From positions 1-9,706 of the forward strand of contig JAADHL010000065.1 of NCBI GenBank assembly GCA_013151875.1: DNA of 9,706 bases, read 5' to 3'. The DNA is from Deltaproteobacteria bacterium (GTDB lineage: Bacteria; Myxococcota_A; UBA9042; DTJE01). Made by a program: the position numbers and the translations under genes. The notes below the pieces were generated by a model. The model saw nothing but the letters and a program-made list of their open reading frames with translations. It was not told where the DNA came from and made no database searches. Below are positions 1 through 5,766 of the stretch, piece by piece; within the stretch, counting starts at the first letter, position 1, and every line of letters starts with the position of its first letter.

Positions 1-586
1 CATACAGCACCGACGTCATGCTGCCGTGGATCAGGATGTCCTTCATAAAGAAAGGCGGTTCCAGGAAACCGACCTCCCACAGCCCTATGGTCATCAGCAG
101 GGCCAGAGAGACGACCACGGTGAACACTGTTCCCAGGCGACCCACAAGCACACTGGCCACTATGATGGTCAGGGAAAAGAAAAAAGTGAAAGCAGAGCCG
201 GTTCCGCCCGTTATGGCGACCATGATGGCCGCGAAAAGACAGTCCTGGGCAATCTGGATACCGGCGATTACCAGCATCCCACGCCTGGACCTCACCGAAT
301 AGATGGCCGGAAAGTAGAGGGCGGCCGGCACCAGGCTTATCAGGCCGACCCAGATCAGAATGTTCCGCAGGCCACGGACGTATGACAGGTTTACGTCCGC
401 CTTGAAAAAGGTGGTGGCCAGGACGAGGATCAACATCATGACGATGCGCAGGCTGGCCATCCACAGCAGTTTCCTGCGCAGGGTCAGTTCCATGCGCGTG
501 GCCTTGAAATACGGAGGCACGTTGACCGTGTCCCTGAGATGGGCGGGGGTCCGGTCCAGTGCGCCGATGTCGTTTGAATCAACCAC
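1..586 (-). CDS. pilS: PilS-like sensor histidine kinase, N-terminal membrane region (partial, cut by left edge)
   Basis: This is the first 195 codons of a minus-strand gene that runs off the left edge. The visible part is almost all membrane sensor: six hydrophobic segments at roughly residues 46-61, 76-96, 103-125, 131-149, 152-170 and near 183-195. The TGGTGSAFTFFF segment (residues 126-137), lying between two helices, resembles the conserved loop of PilS kinases. PilS is the inner-membrane kinase that senses pilin levels and phosphorylates PilR, which activates pilin transcription with sigma-54. The HisKA and ATPase domains would lie outside the window. I chose the GTG at 584-586 because the frame closes at the pilC stop 18 nt upstream and an AGG lies close by. 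An internal ATG at 491-493 (residue 32) is the alternative, but no good ribosome binding site precedes it. The position directly after pilC supports PilS over other six-helix kinases. Confidence 0.8.
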   Translation of the reverse strand, partial: MVDSNDIGALDRTPAHLRDTVNVPPYFKATRMELTLRRKLLWMASLRIVMMLILVLATTFFKADVNLSYVRGLRNILIWVGLISLVPAALYFPAIYSVRSRRGMLVIAGIQIAQDCLFAAIMVAITGGTGSAFTFFFSLTIIVASVLVGRLGTVFTVVVSLALLMTIGLWEVGFLEPPFFMKDILIHGSMTSVLY

Positions 587-604
587 TGTCGCTTGACCTG
601 TGCG

Positions 605-1819
605 TCAACGCCTGGCCAGGTTTTCCGCCATGCCGAAGATGGGCAGGTACATGGCAATCAGCACGAAACCGACCATGCCGCCGATGAGGACCATGACCAT
701 GGGCTCGATCAGGCTGGTCAGGCCGTCCACGGCTGCATCCACCTCGTCGTCGTAGAAGTCGGCGATCTTGCCCAGCATGACGTCCATGGCGCCCGTGGAT
801 TCGCCGACCGCGATCATCTGCACGACCATCTTTGGAAATATCTTGGTTTCGTCCAGGGGCGCAGCGATGTTCTTGCCCTCGGCCACCTTGGCGCGCGTAT
901 ACATGATGCCGCTTTCGATGATCACGTTGCCCGATGACTTGGCGGAAGTCTCTAGGGCGTCCAGGATCGGCACGCCGCTGGCGACCAGGGTGCCGAGCGT
1001 CCTCGTCAGCCTGGCAACACCGGCCTTTCTGATCAACTGGCCTACAACAGGCAGTTTCAACATGATTCCATCGATCAGGCGCCGCCCCTTCGGATTGCGC
1101 CTCAGCATGATGAATCCGACTATGAGCGCCACGATCCCAACCGCGATGTACGGCAGGTAGTGGATGAAGTTTTCGGACAAGTTGACCACGAACTGGGTCA
1201 GCGCAGGCAGCGAACTGTTGCCCACGCTCTTGAAGATGGCCGCGAAGGACGGGATGACCTTCCACAACAGGACCACCATGATGCCGCCCGCCGCAATCAG
1301 GACGAACGTCGGGTAACGAAGAGCGGATTTGACCTTCTGCTTCAAGCGCATGGATTTTTCCAGGTACTGGGCCAGCCTTTGGAGGATGGTGTCCAGGACG
1401 CCGCCTATCTCGCCGGCGGCCACCATGCTGGTAAACAGTTCATCAAAGACCTTTGGGTATTTCTTGAGGGCATCGGCCAGGGTGGTGCCCGCCTCGACAT
1501 GGGCCTTGACGCCGTACACGATCTTCTGAAACGCCCTGTCCGGTTCCTGGGCGGCCAGGATATCCAGGCATTGCACCAAGGGCAGGCCCGCGTCGATCAT
1601 GGTGGAAAGCTGCCTGGTGAACACCACCAGGGTCTTGGTCTTGACCCCGCCCAGGCTGGGGAGCTTTATCTCGATCTGGCCCAGGGAACGCTTGACCTTC
1701 GAGGGCGTGACCTGCATCCCCCGAAGCTTCTCTTCGGCGGCGGACGCATCGGAGGCTTCTATGGTGCCCGTCTTTACCTGGCCTTCCCTCGTCGTGCCTT
1801 CCCACGCGAACTTGGCCAT
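605..1819 (-). CDS. pilC: Type IV pilus inner-membrane platform protein PilC (GspF family)
   Basis: PilC is the polytopic inner-membrane platform protein on which the PilB and PilT motors act to insert or remove pilins. The 404-residue product has the usual family length. It starts with the short PilC leader (MAKFAWEG...) and has two repeated GspF cytoplasmic domains: FTRQLSTMIDAGLPL near residue 70 with GEIGGVLDTIL further on, then LTRTLGTLVASGVPIL near residue 270 followed by GESTGAMDVML. The repeats are separated by two hydrophobic helices (about residues 170-190 and 222-240). A third helix lies near the C-terminus, ending in the typical YLPIFGMAENL. The ATG at 1817-1819 is preceded by a strong AGGAGG. 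The gene starts 30 nt after the pilT stop and is followed by pilS after 18 nt, so it belongs to the pilBTCS transcript. The frame is intact and nothing is unusual. Confidence 0.97.
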   Translation of the reverse strand: MAKFAWEGTTREGQVKTGTIEASDASAAEEKLRGMQVTPSKVKRSLGQIEIKLPSLGGVKTKTLVVFTRQLSTMIDAGLPLVQCLDILAAQEPDRAFQKIVYGVKAHVEAGTTLADALKKYPKVFDELFTSMVAAGEIGGVLDTILQRLAQYLEKSMRLKQKVKSALRYPTFVLIAAGGIMVVLLWKVIPSFAAIFKSVGNSSLPALTQFVVNLSENFIHYLPYIAVGIVALIVGFIMLRRNPKGRRLIDGIMLKLPVVGQLIRKAGVARLTRTLGTLVASGVPILDALETSAKSSGNVIIESGIMYTRAKVAEGKNIAAPLDETKIFPKMVVQMIAVGESTGAMDVMLGKIADFYDDEVDAAVDGLTSLIEPMVMVLIGGMVGFVLIAMYLPIFGMAENLARR

Positions 1820-1824
1820 GCGAA

Positions 1825-1830
1825 CCTCCT
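1825..1830 (-). promoter_or_regulatory. Strong Shine-Dalgarno AGGAGG of pilC
   Basis: On the minus strand AGGAGG sits 5 nt before the pilC ATG. This is the best ribosome binding site in the pil cluster. It suggests pilC can be translated well independently of the damaged pilT frame upstream. Confidence 0.75.
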
Positions 1831-1849
1831 GTGGTCAGGGTTCCGCCGG

Positions 1850-2949
1850 TCAACCGCCGGCGTTTTCCAACATCTGCGTCAGTTCCTCCAGATCACCGGC
1901 ACGCGACAGGGCCTCCTCGCGGCTTATGACCCGGTCCCTCCACAACTTGAACAGATGCTGGTTCATGGTCTGCATGCCGAACCTTGTCTGCCCCATCTGC
2001 ATCTGCGAATAGATCTGGTGGATCTTGCCGTCCCTAATCAGATTGCGTATCGCGGGATTAGGCAGCATGAACTCCAGCGCCAGGGTTCGGCCCTTGCCGT
2101 CCATTCTGGGCATCAACTGCTGGCTGAGGATCCCCTCCAGGACAAAGGAAAGCTGAGTCCTGACCCTGTCCTGCTGATCACCGGCGAACAGGTCCATGAC
2201 GCGATGGATGGTCTGGACGGCATTATTCGTGTGAAGCGTGGACAGGACCAGGTGGCCCGTCTCGGACAGACGCAGGGCGGTCTCCATGGTTTCGAGGTCC
2301 CTGATCTCGCCCACCAGCACGACGTCCGGGTCCTGCCTCATCACGTATCTGAGCGCATCCTTGAACGTGGCGGTATCGCTGCCCACCTCGCGCTGGTTCA
2401 CGATGCTGTTCTTGTGGGTGTGAAGGTACTCGATGGGGTCTTCGATCGTGATGATATGGCCGCGGCGTCGCTGATTGATTGCGTCCACCATCGACGCCAG
2501 CGTCGTCGACTTGCCGGAGCCCGTCGGGCCGGTCACCAGGATCAACCCCCTCGGCTTGTCCACGAGTTGGTGGATGGTCGAGGGCAGCCCCAGTTCCTCA
2601 AAACTCAGAATCTGGGTCGGGATCTGCCTGATCGCACCGGCAACGGACCCTCGTTGCCTGAAGAAGTTGGCCCTGAATCGGCTGATGCCCTTCCACTGAA
2701 AAGACAGGTCGATCTCGTTCATTTCCTCGAACCGTTTCATCTGGTTCTCGGTCAGAACGCTGTAGCTCAACCGCTGCACGTCCGCGGGTTTCAAAGGAGG
2801 GACCTTGATGGGGTACAGCGAGCCGTCGATGCGGATCTGTGGGGGGCTCCCCGCGGTAAGGTGAAGGTCCGACGCCCCCTTTTCGCCTCCAACAACTGGT
2901 GTATGTCGAAACGGGAACGCTCTTCGTGTGTTGAACCCGGATCGGCCAT
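1850..2949 (-). pseudogene. pilT: Type IV pilus retraction ATPase PilT, frameshifted near its N-terminus
   Basis: PilT is the hexameric AAA-like ATPase that depolymerises type IV pili and powers twitching. The gene should start at the ATG at 2947-2949, four nt after the pilB stop. That frame reads a clear PilT beginning (MADPGS..., then FDIHQLLEA) to about 2884. The conserved continuation EKGASDLHLTAG is in the -1 frame. From there to the TGA at 1850-1852 the protein is otherwise complete: Walker A GPTGSGKST (codons from about 2530), acidic and Walker B segments with DPDVVLVGEIRD, the His box TGHLVLSTLHT, and the PilT-specific AIRNLIRDGK. If the shift is ignored, the first frame stops at 2791-2793 after 52 codons. 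The second frame has no ATG, GTG or TTG start before TTG 2792-2794, which lacks about 45 N-terminal residues. The cause may be a true deletion, a sequencing error in the A4G5 run, or, less likely, recoding. The family assignment is certain; the loss of function is inferred. Confidence 0.9.
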
Positions 2950-2953
2950 CTAA

Positions 2954-4744
2954 TCAATCCGCCCTGGTAACCCGCAAGACCTCTTCTATCGTGGTCACGC
3001 CTTCCTTGATTTTCTGCAGACCCGACTGACGCAGGGTCTTCATGCCCTGCCTCATGGCCTCCCTCTTCAACTCTATGGAGGAATACCCCTGCAGGATCGC
3101 CTCCTTGATCTCGTCGGTAAGCTCCAGCACCTCGTAGCAGGATATGCGGCCCTTGTACCCCGTGTCGTTGCACTTGTGACAGCCGGTGCCCTTCATGGGC
3201 TGGATGGTCTCGGCGTCCTCTTCCGAGAAGCCGAGGTCCATCAGGACCTGCTTGTTTGTCTCGACCGGCTCCTTGCACTCGGGGCAGATCCTGCGCACCA
3301 GTCGCTGGGCGCATATCAGCACCAGGGACGCCGTAACCAGAAACGGCTCGACGCCCATGTTCAGCAGACGGTTGATGGTGGAGGGCGCATCGTTGGTATG
3401 AATGGTGGAGAGCACCATATGGCCGGTAAGCGCGGCCTTGACCGCGGTCTCGGCAGTCTCGAAGTCGCGGATCTCTCCGACCATGATGATGTCGGGGTCC
3501 TGCCGCAGGAACGATCTCAGGGCCGCTGCGAAGTTCAGGCCGATCTCGTCCTTCATCTGCACCTGGTTGATGCCGGGCATGTTGATCTCGACCGGGTCCT
3601 CGGCGGTCGAAATATTGTCGCTGGCCTTGTTCAACTCGGTCAGCGCGGAATACAGCGTGGTCGTCTTGCCCGACCCGGTGGGCCCTGTGACCAGGATCAT
3701 GCCCCACGGCTGGTGCACCGCCTCCCTGAATATGCGCAGGGGTTCCTCGTCGAAGCCCAGCGCGCCCAGGTCCAGTTGCAGGGCGGACTTGTCCAGCACT
3801 CGCAGGACCACCTTTTCGCCGAACAGGGTCGGCAGGACCGAGACGCGGAAGTCGACCTCTTTTTCCTTGCCCAGGACCAGGCGGATGCGGCCGTCCTGGG
3901 GCAGGCGTCGCTCGGCGATGTCCAGTTCGCTCATGATCTTCAGGCGGCTGGTGATCGCGTTGCGCAGACGGATCGGTGGTCTCATGATCTCGTACAGCAC
4001 GCCGTCCATCCGGTAGCGGACGCGGAAGTCCTTCTCGTAGGGCTCGATATGGATATCCGAGGCGCCCCTCTTGACGGCGTCCACCAGGATCATGTTGACC
4101 AGTCGGACAACCGGGGCTTCCTCGGTCTCGCGCTGCAGGTCGGCGACGTCCGGCCCCTGATCATCGGACAGGAGGGCTATCTCCGTCTCTTCCTCGATCC
4201 CCTCCAGGACGGCCTCGTAGTCGGTTGCCCCGTAGTAACGCTCGAGCGCCGTATGAACCGCTGACTCGGACGCCACCACGACCTCGACGTTGAGCCCCGT
4301 GAGGAACTTCACGTCGTCCATTGCATAGATGTTCCCAGGGTCGGCCATGGCCACAATCAGCGTCGAACCCTGGCGGGCGATGGGGATCAGGTTGTGGCGC
4401 TCCGCCACCTCTCGCGGCACGAGGTTTATCACCTCGTCGGTGATCTCGCATTCGTCCAAATTGATGGAAGGCACGCCGTATTGCCGGGACAGAAAGTTGA
4501 TCAGGTGGCTCTCTTCGACGTACCCCAGCTTGGCAAGGGTAAAGCCGAGGCCCTCACCCTCCCCCTGGCTGCGACGGGCGTTATGCAGTTGCTCCACGTT
4601 GACCAGTTTCTCGCGCAGCAACAGCTCGCCCAGACCTTTGCCACGGTCGACTGGAGAAGGGAGATGCCTGCTGTCCTGGGATGGATCGTGCTCGTCCCCG
4701 CCTGGATGGTCACCGTCCGCGCGGTTTTCCGGGTCTCGGGCCAT
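2954..4744 (-). CDS. pilB: Type IV pilus extension ATPase PilB
   Basis: PilB is the cytoplasmic hexameric ATPase that drives pilin polymerisation together with PilC. The 596-residue protein has a charged, probably disordered leader (residues 1-35). An MshEN/T2SSE N-terminal domain follows, with GLGELLLREKLV near residue 36 and PSINLDECEI near 92. The GspE core contains GASDIHIEPYEKDFRVRYRMDG, Walker A GPTGSGKT at about 354-361, the Asp-box and Walker B region DPDIIMVGEIRD, and the His box LTGHMVLSTIHTNDAP. A four-cysteine zinc site (CPEC at 487-490, CHKC at 522-525) is typical of PilB/GspE and absent from PilT. The ATG at 4742-4744 is preceded by GAGAGG at a suitable distance. It is the first gene after a near-ideal promoter and is followed after 4 nt by pilT. 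GspE or MshE of related secretion systems are the alternatives, but the pilT/pilC neighbours decide for PilB. Confidence 0.97.
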   Translation of the reverse strand: MARDPENRADGDHPGGDEHDPSQDSRHLPSPVDRGKGLGELLLREKLVNVEQLHNARRSQGEGEGLGFTLAKLGYVEESHLINFLSRQYGVPSINLDECEITDEVINLVPREVAERHNLIPIARQGSTLIVAMADPGNIYAMDDVKFLTGLNVEVVVASESAVHTALERYYGATDYEAVLEGIEEETEIALLSDDQGPDVADLQRETEEAPVVRLVNMILVDAVKRGASDIHIEPYEKDFRVRYRMDGVLYEIMRPPIRLRNAITSRLKIMSELDIAERRLPQDGRIRLVLGKEKEVDFRVSVLPTLFGEKVVLRVLDKSALQLDLGALGFDEEPLRIFREAVHQPWGMILVTGPTGSGKTTTLYSALTELNKASDNISTAEDPVEINMPGINQVQMKDEIGLNFAAALRSFLRQDPDIIMVGEIRDFETAETAVKAALTGHMVLSTIHTNDAPSTINRLLNMGVEPFLVTASLVLICAQRLVRRICPECKEPVETNKQVLMDLGFSEEDAETIQPMKGTGCHKCNDTGYKGRISCYEVLELTDEIKEAILQGYSSIELKREAMRQGMKTLRQSGLQKIKEGVTTIEEVLRVTRAD

Positions 4745-4765
4745 GAATTTTCCTCTCTTGCTGGA

Positions 4766-4803
4766 GGCGCAACACGCCGCACCAGATTATAGGTGCGTGC
4801 GCC
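4766..4803. repeat. Imperfect inverted repeat over the pil promoter -10 region
   Basis: Outer arms GGCGCA (4766-4771) and TGCGCC (4798-4803) and inner arms GCACC (4779-4783) and GGTGC (4792-4796) flank the TATAAT box. The dyad is asymmetric inside (7 nt between the arms on the left, 1 nt on the right). It surrounds the predicted -10 box and start point, where an operator could act. It may be a chance pairing in GC-rich DNA. Confidence 0.3.
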
Positions 4804-4815
4804 CGAAGGTGTCAA
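4786..4815 (-). promoter_or_regulatory. Consensus sigma-70 promoter of the pilBTCS operon
   Basis: Read on the minus strand, TTGACA (4810-4815) and TATAAT (4786-4791) both match the housekeeping consensus at all six positions and are separated by 18 bp. Transcription would begin near 4779, giving an untranslated leader of about 35 nt that carries the pilB ribosome binding site. This follows from sequence match alone. Confidence 0.8.
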
Positions 4816-4842
4816 AGATATCGAGTAAACAAGACTTCCCCA

Positions 4843-4871
4843 TTGACTCCACGCAACATGGCTTTTAAGAT
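4843..4871 (+). promoter_or_regulatory. Predicted sigma-70 promoter of the por-nuoEF operon
   Basis: TTGACT (4843-4848, five of six consensus bases) and TAAGAT (4866-4871, four of six) are separated by exactly 17 bp. A transcript would begin near 4878, about 36 nt before the porC ATG. It is back to back with the pil promoter, with 27 bp between the two -35 boxes, so one regulator could affect both operons. Confidence 0.6.
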
Positions 4872-4889
4872 TCGTTGCCGGTTCGCAGA

Positions 4890-4912
4890 GGATCTGGATA
4901 CAAGGATCTGGA
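4890..4912 (+). repeat. Short direct repeat in the porC leader, covering the ribosome binding site
   Basis: The 9-mer GGATCTGGA occurs at 4890-4898 and again at 4904-4912, a 14-bp period. The second copy supplies the AAGGA ribosome binding site (4902-4906) that lies 7 nt before the porC ATG. The first copy offers a second, more distant purine-rich site. Confidence 0.5.
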
Positions 4913-4913
4913 C

Positions 4914-5471
4914 ATGATTGAAGTGAGGTTTCACGGACGGGGCGGACAGGGTGCTGTGACCAGCGCCGAGATGCTGGCCCTGGCGTCCATCGAGGAAGGG
5001 CGTTACGCGCAGGCCATGCCCAGCTTCGGGCCCGAGCGCCGGGGCGCGCCCGTCGCCGCGTTCGCCAGGATCGACGACCATCGCATCCGTCTCAGAATAG
5101 GGATCACGACCCCGGACATAGTGATAGTTCTGGACCCCTCCCTGGTCGGCCTGGCCGCGGTACAGCAGGGCCTCAAACCCGGGGGAATGGTTATCGTGAA
5201 CTCCCCCGAGGACGAGGCCGGCATCCGCAAGGCCATGAACGGCTACGCCGGAAGGCTGGCATCGGTCAACGCCACCGAGATCGCACTCAAAATACTGAGG
5301 GTCCCCATTACGAACACCTCCATGTTGGGGGCCTTCGCCAAGGCCACCGGGGACGTACGCGTCGAGTCTTTCGTCGAACCGCTGAAGAAGCGTTTCGGAA
5401 AGATAGCCGCCAGAAACATCGAGGCATTGAAGGCTGCACATGAAGAAACAAGGATCCACGAAGGCCGCTGA
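4914..5471 (+). CDS. porC: 2-oxoacid (pyruvate):ferredoxin oxidoreductase, gamma subunit
   Basis: This is the gamma subunit (185 aa) of the four-subunit oxidoreductase that converts a 2-oxoacid plus CoA to acyl-CoA, CO2 and reduced ferredoxin in the cytoplasm. The protein opens with the family signature EVRFHGRGGQGAVTSAEMLA. It continues with MPSFGPERRGAPV near residue 40 and a Rossmann-like core, and has the usual length of about 180-190 residues. I chose the ATG at 4914-4916 because the family begins right at this motif and AAGGA lies 7 nt upstream. The longer reading from TTG 4875 adds residues not seen in the family. It is the first gene of the operon, and its last 32 nt overlap porD. Gamma subunits of the ketoisovalerate and 2-oxoglutarate enzymes look similar, so the substrate is inferred from the whole set. 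Confidence 0.92.
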   Translation: MIEVRFHGRGGQGAVTSAEMLALASIEEGRYAQAMPSFGPERRGAPVAAFARIDDHRIRLRIGITTPDIVIVLDPSLVGLAAVQQGLKPGGMVIVNSPEDEAGIRKAMNGYAGRLASVNATEIALKILRVPITNTSMLGAFAKATGDVRVESFVEPLKKRFGKIAARNIEALKAAHEETRIHEGR

Positions 5472-5766
5472 GCCGGTCTTCAAGCAGGCCCATGAACTGG
5501 GGTGGAAGGACTTCGAGCCCGGTTTCGTGCTGACGGAGGTCGGCACCTCCAGGTATTACCGTACAGGTGACTGGAGATCGAAACGACCGGTCTGGGACAA
5601 TTCCCGTTGCATCCAGTGCGGCATCTGCTACATCTTCTGTCCCGATATCGCGGTCAGGCGGCGCCCGGACGGGTTCTTCGAGGCCGACCTCGAGTACTGC
5701 AAGGGCTGCGGTATCTGCGCCCGTGAATGCTGGACGAACTGCATCGAAATGAAGGACGAGCGATGA
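5440..5766 (+). CDS. porD: 2-oxoacid:ferredoxin oxidoreductase, delta subunit (2[4Fe-4S] ferredoxin-like)
   Basis: This small iron-sulfur subunit (108 aa) passes electrons from the catalytic alpha/beta pair to external ferredoxin. Two cluster motifs are visible: CIQCGICYIFCP (Cys57, 60, 63, 67) and CKGCGICARECW (Cys87, 90, 93, 97), separated by the short strand region typical of PorD. The N-terminal extension of about 50 residues, with an RYYRTGDWRSKRPVW segment, is also typical of the delta subunit. The usual Pro after the last cysteine of the second motif is replaced by Trp98, and an extra cysteine (Cys101) follows. The ATG at 5440 lies inside the end of porC, preceded by AAGG, and the stop overlaps the porA start as ATGA. 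Both features suggest translational coupling and matched subunit amounts. Confidence 0.93.
   Translation: MKKQGSTKAAEPVFKQAHELGWKDFEPGFVLTEVGTSRYYRTGDWRSKRPVWDNSRCIQCGICYIFCPDIAVRRRPDGFFEADLEYCKGCGICARECWTNCIEMKDER

Noticed and set aside
2875..2883. Programmed -1 ribosomal frameshift as the explanation for split pilT
   Set aside because: No canonical slippery heptamer in the zero frame, no obvious downstream stem-loop, and no precedent known to me in PilT. The spacing also suggests missing residues.
1160..2953. Very long plus-strand open frame (597 codons) opposite pilC and pilT
   Set aside because: It lies antisense to clearly recognised PilC and PilT coding sequence in GC-rich DNA. The product is rich in H, Q, R, G and L with no recognisable domain, and it follows the codon pattern of the opposite strand.
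2598..3707. Minus-strand open frame of 369 codons spanning the pilB end and the pilT start
   Set aside because: It is an alternative frame across pilB and the pilT N-terminal region. Its product matches neither protein and it only exists because GC-rich DNA has few stops.
3176..4264. Plus-strand open frame of 362 codons opposite pilB
   Set aside because: It is antisense to the intact GspE core of PilB, has low-complexity H/Q/D/G composition, and no sign of its own start or domain.
4745..4913. Sigma-54 promoter, riboswitch or terminator in the divergent intergenic region
   Set aside because: I looked for GG/GC elements at -24/-12, a structured leader and hairpin-T-run patterns. None is convincing, while sigma-70 boxes fit both directions.
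4812..5546. Minus-strand open frame of 244 codons opposite porC and porD
   Set aside because: Shadow of two well-supported plus-strand genes. It would also run through both predicted promoters, and no family resemblance is visible.
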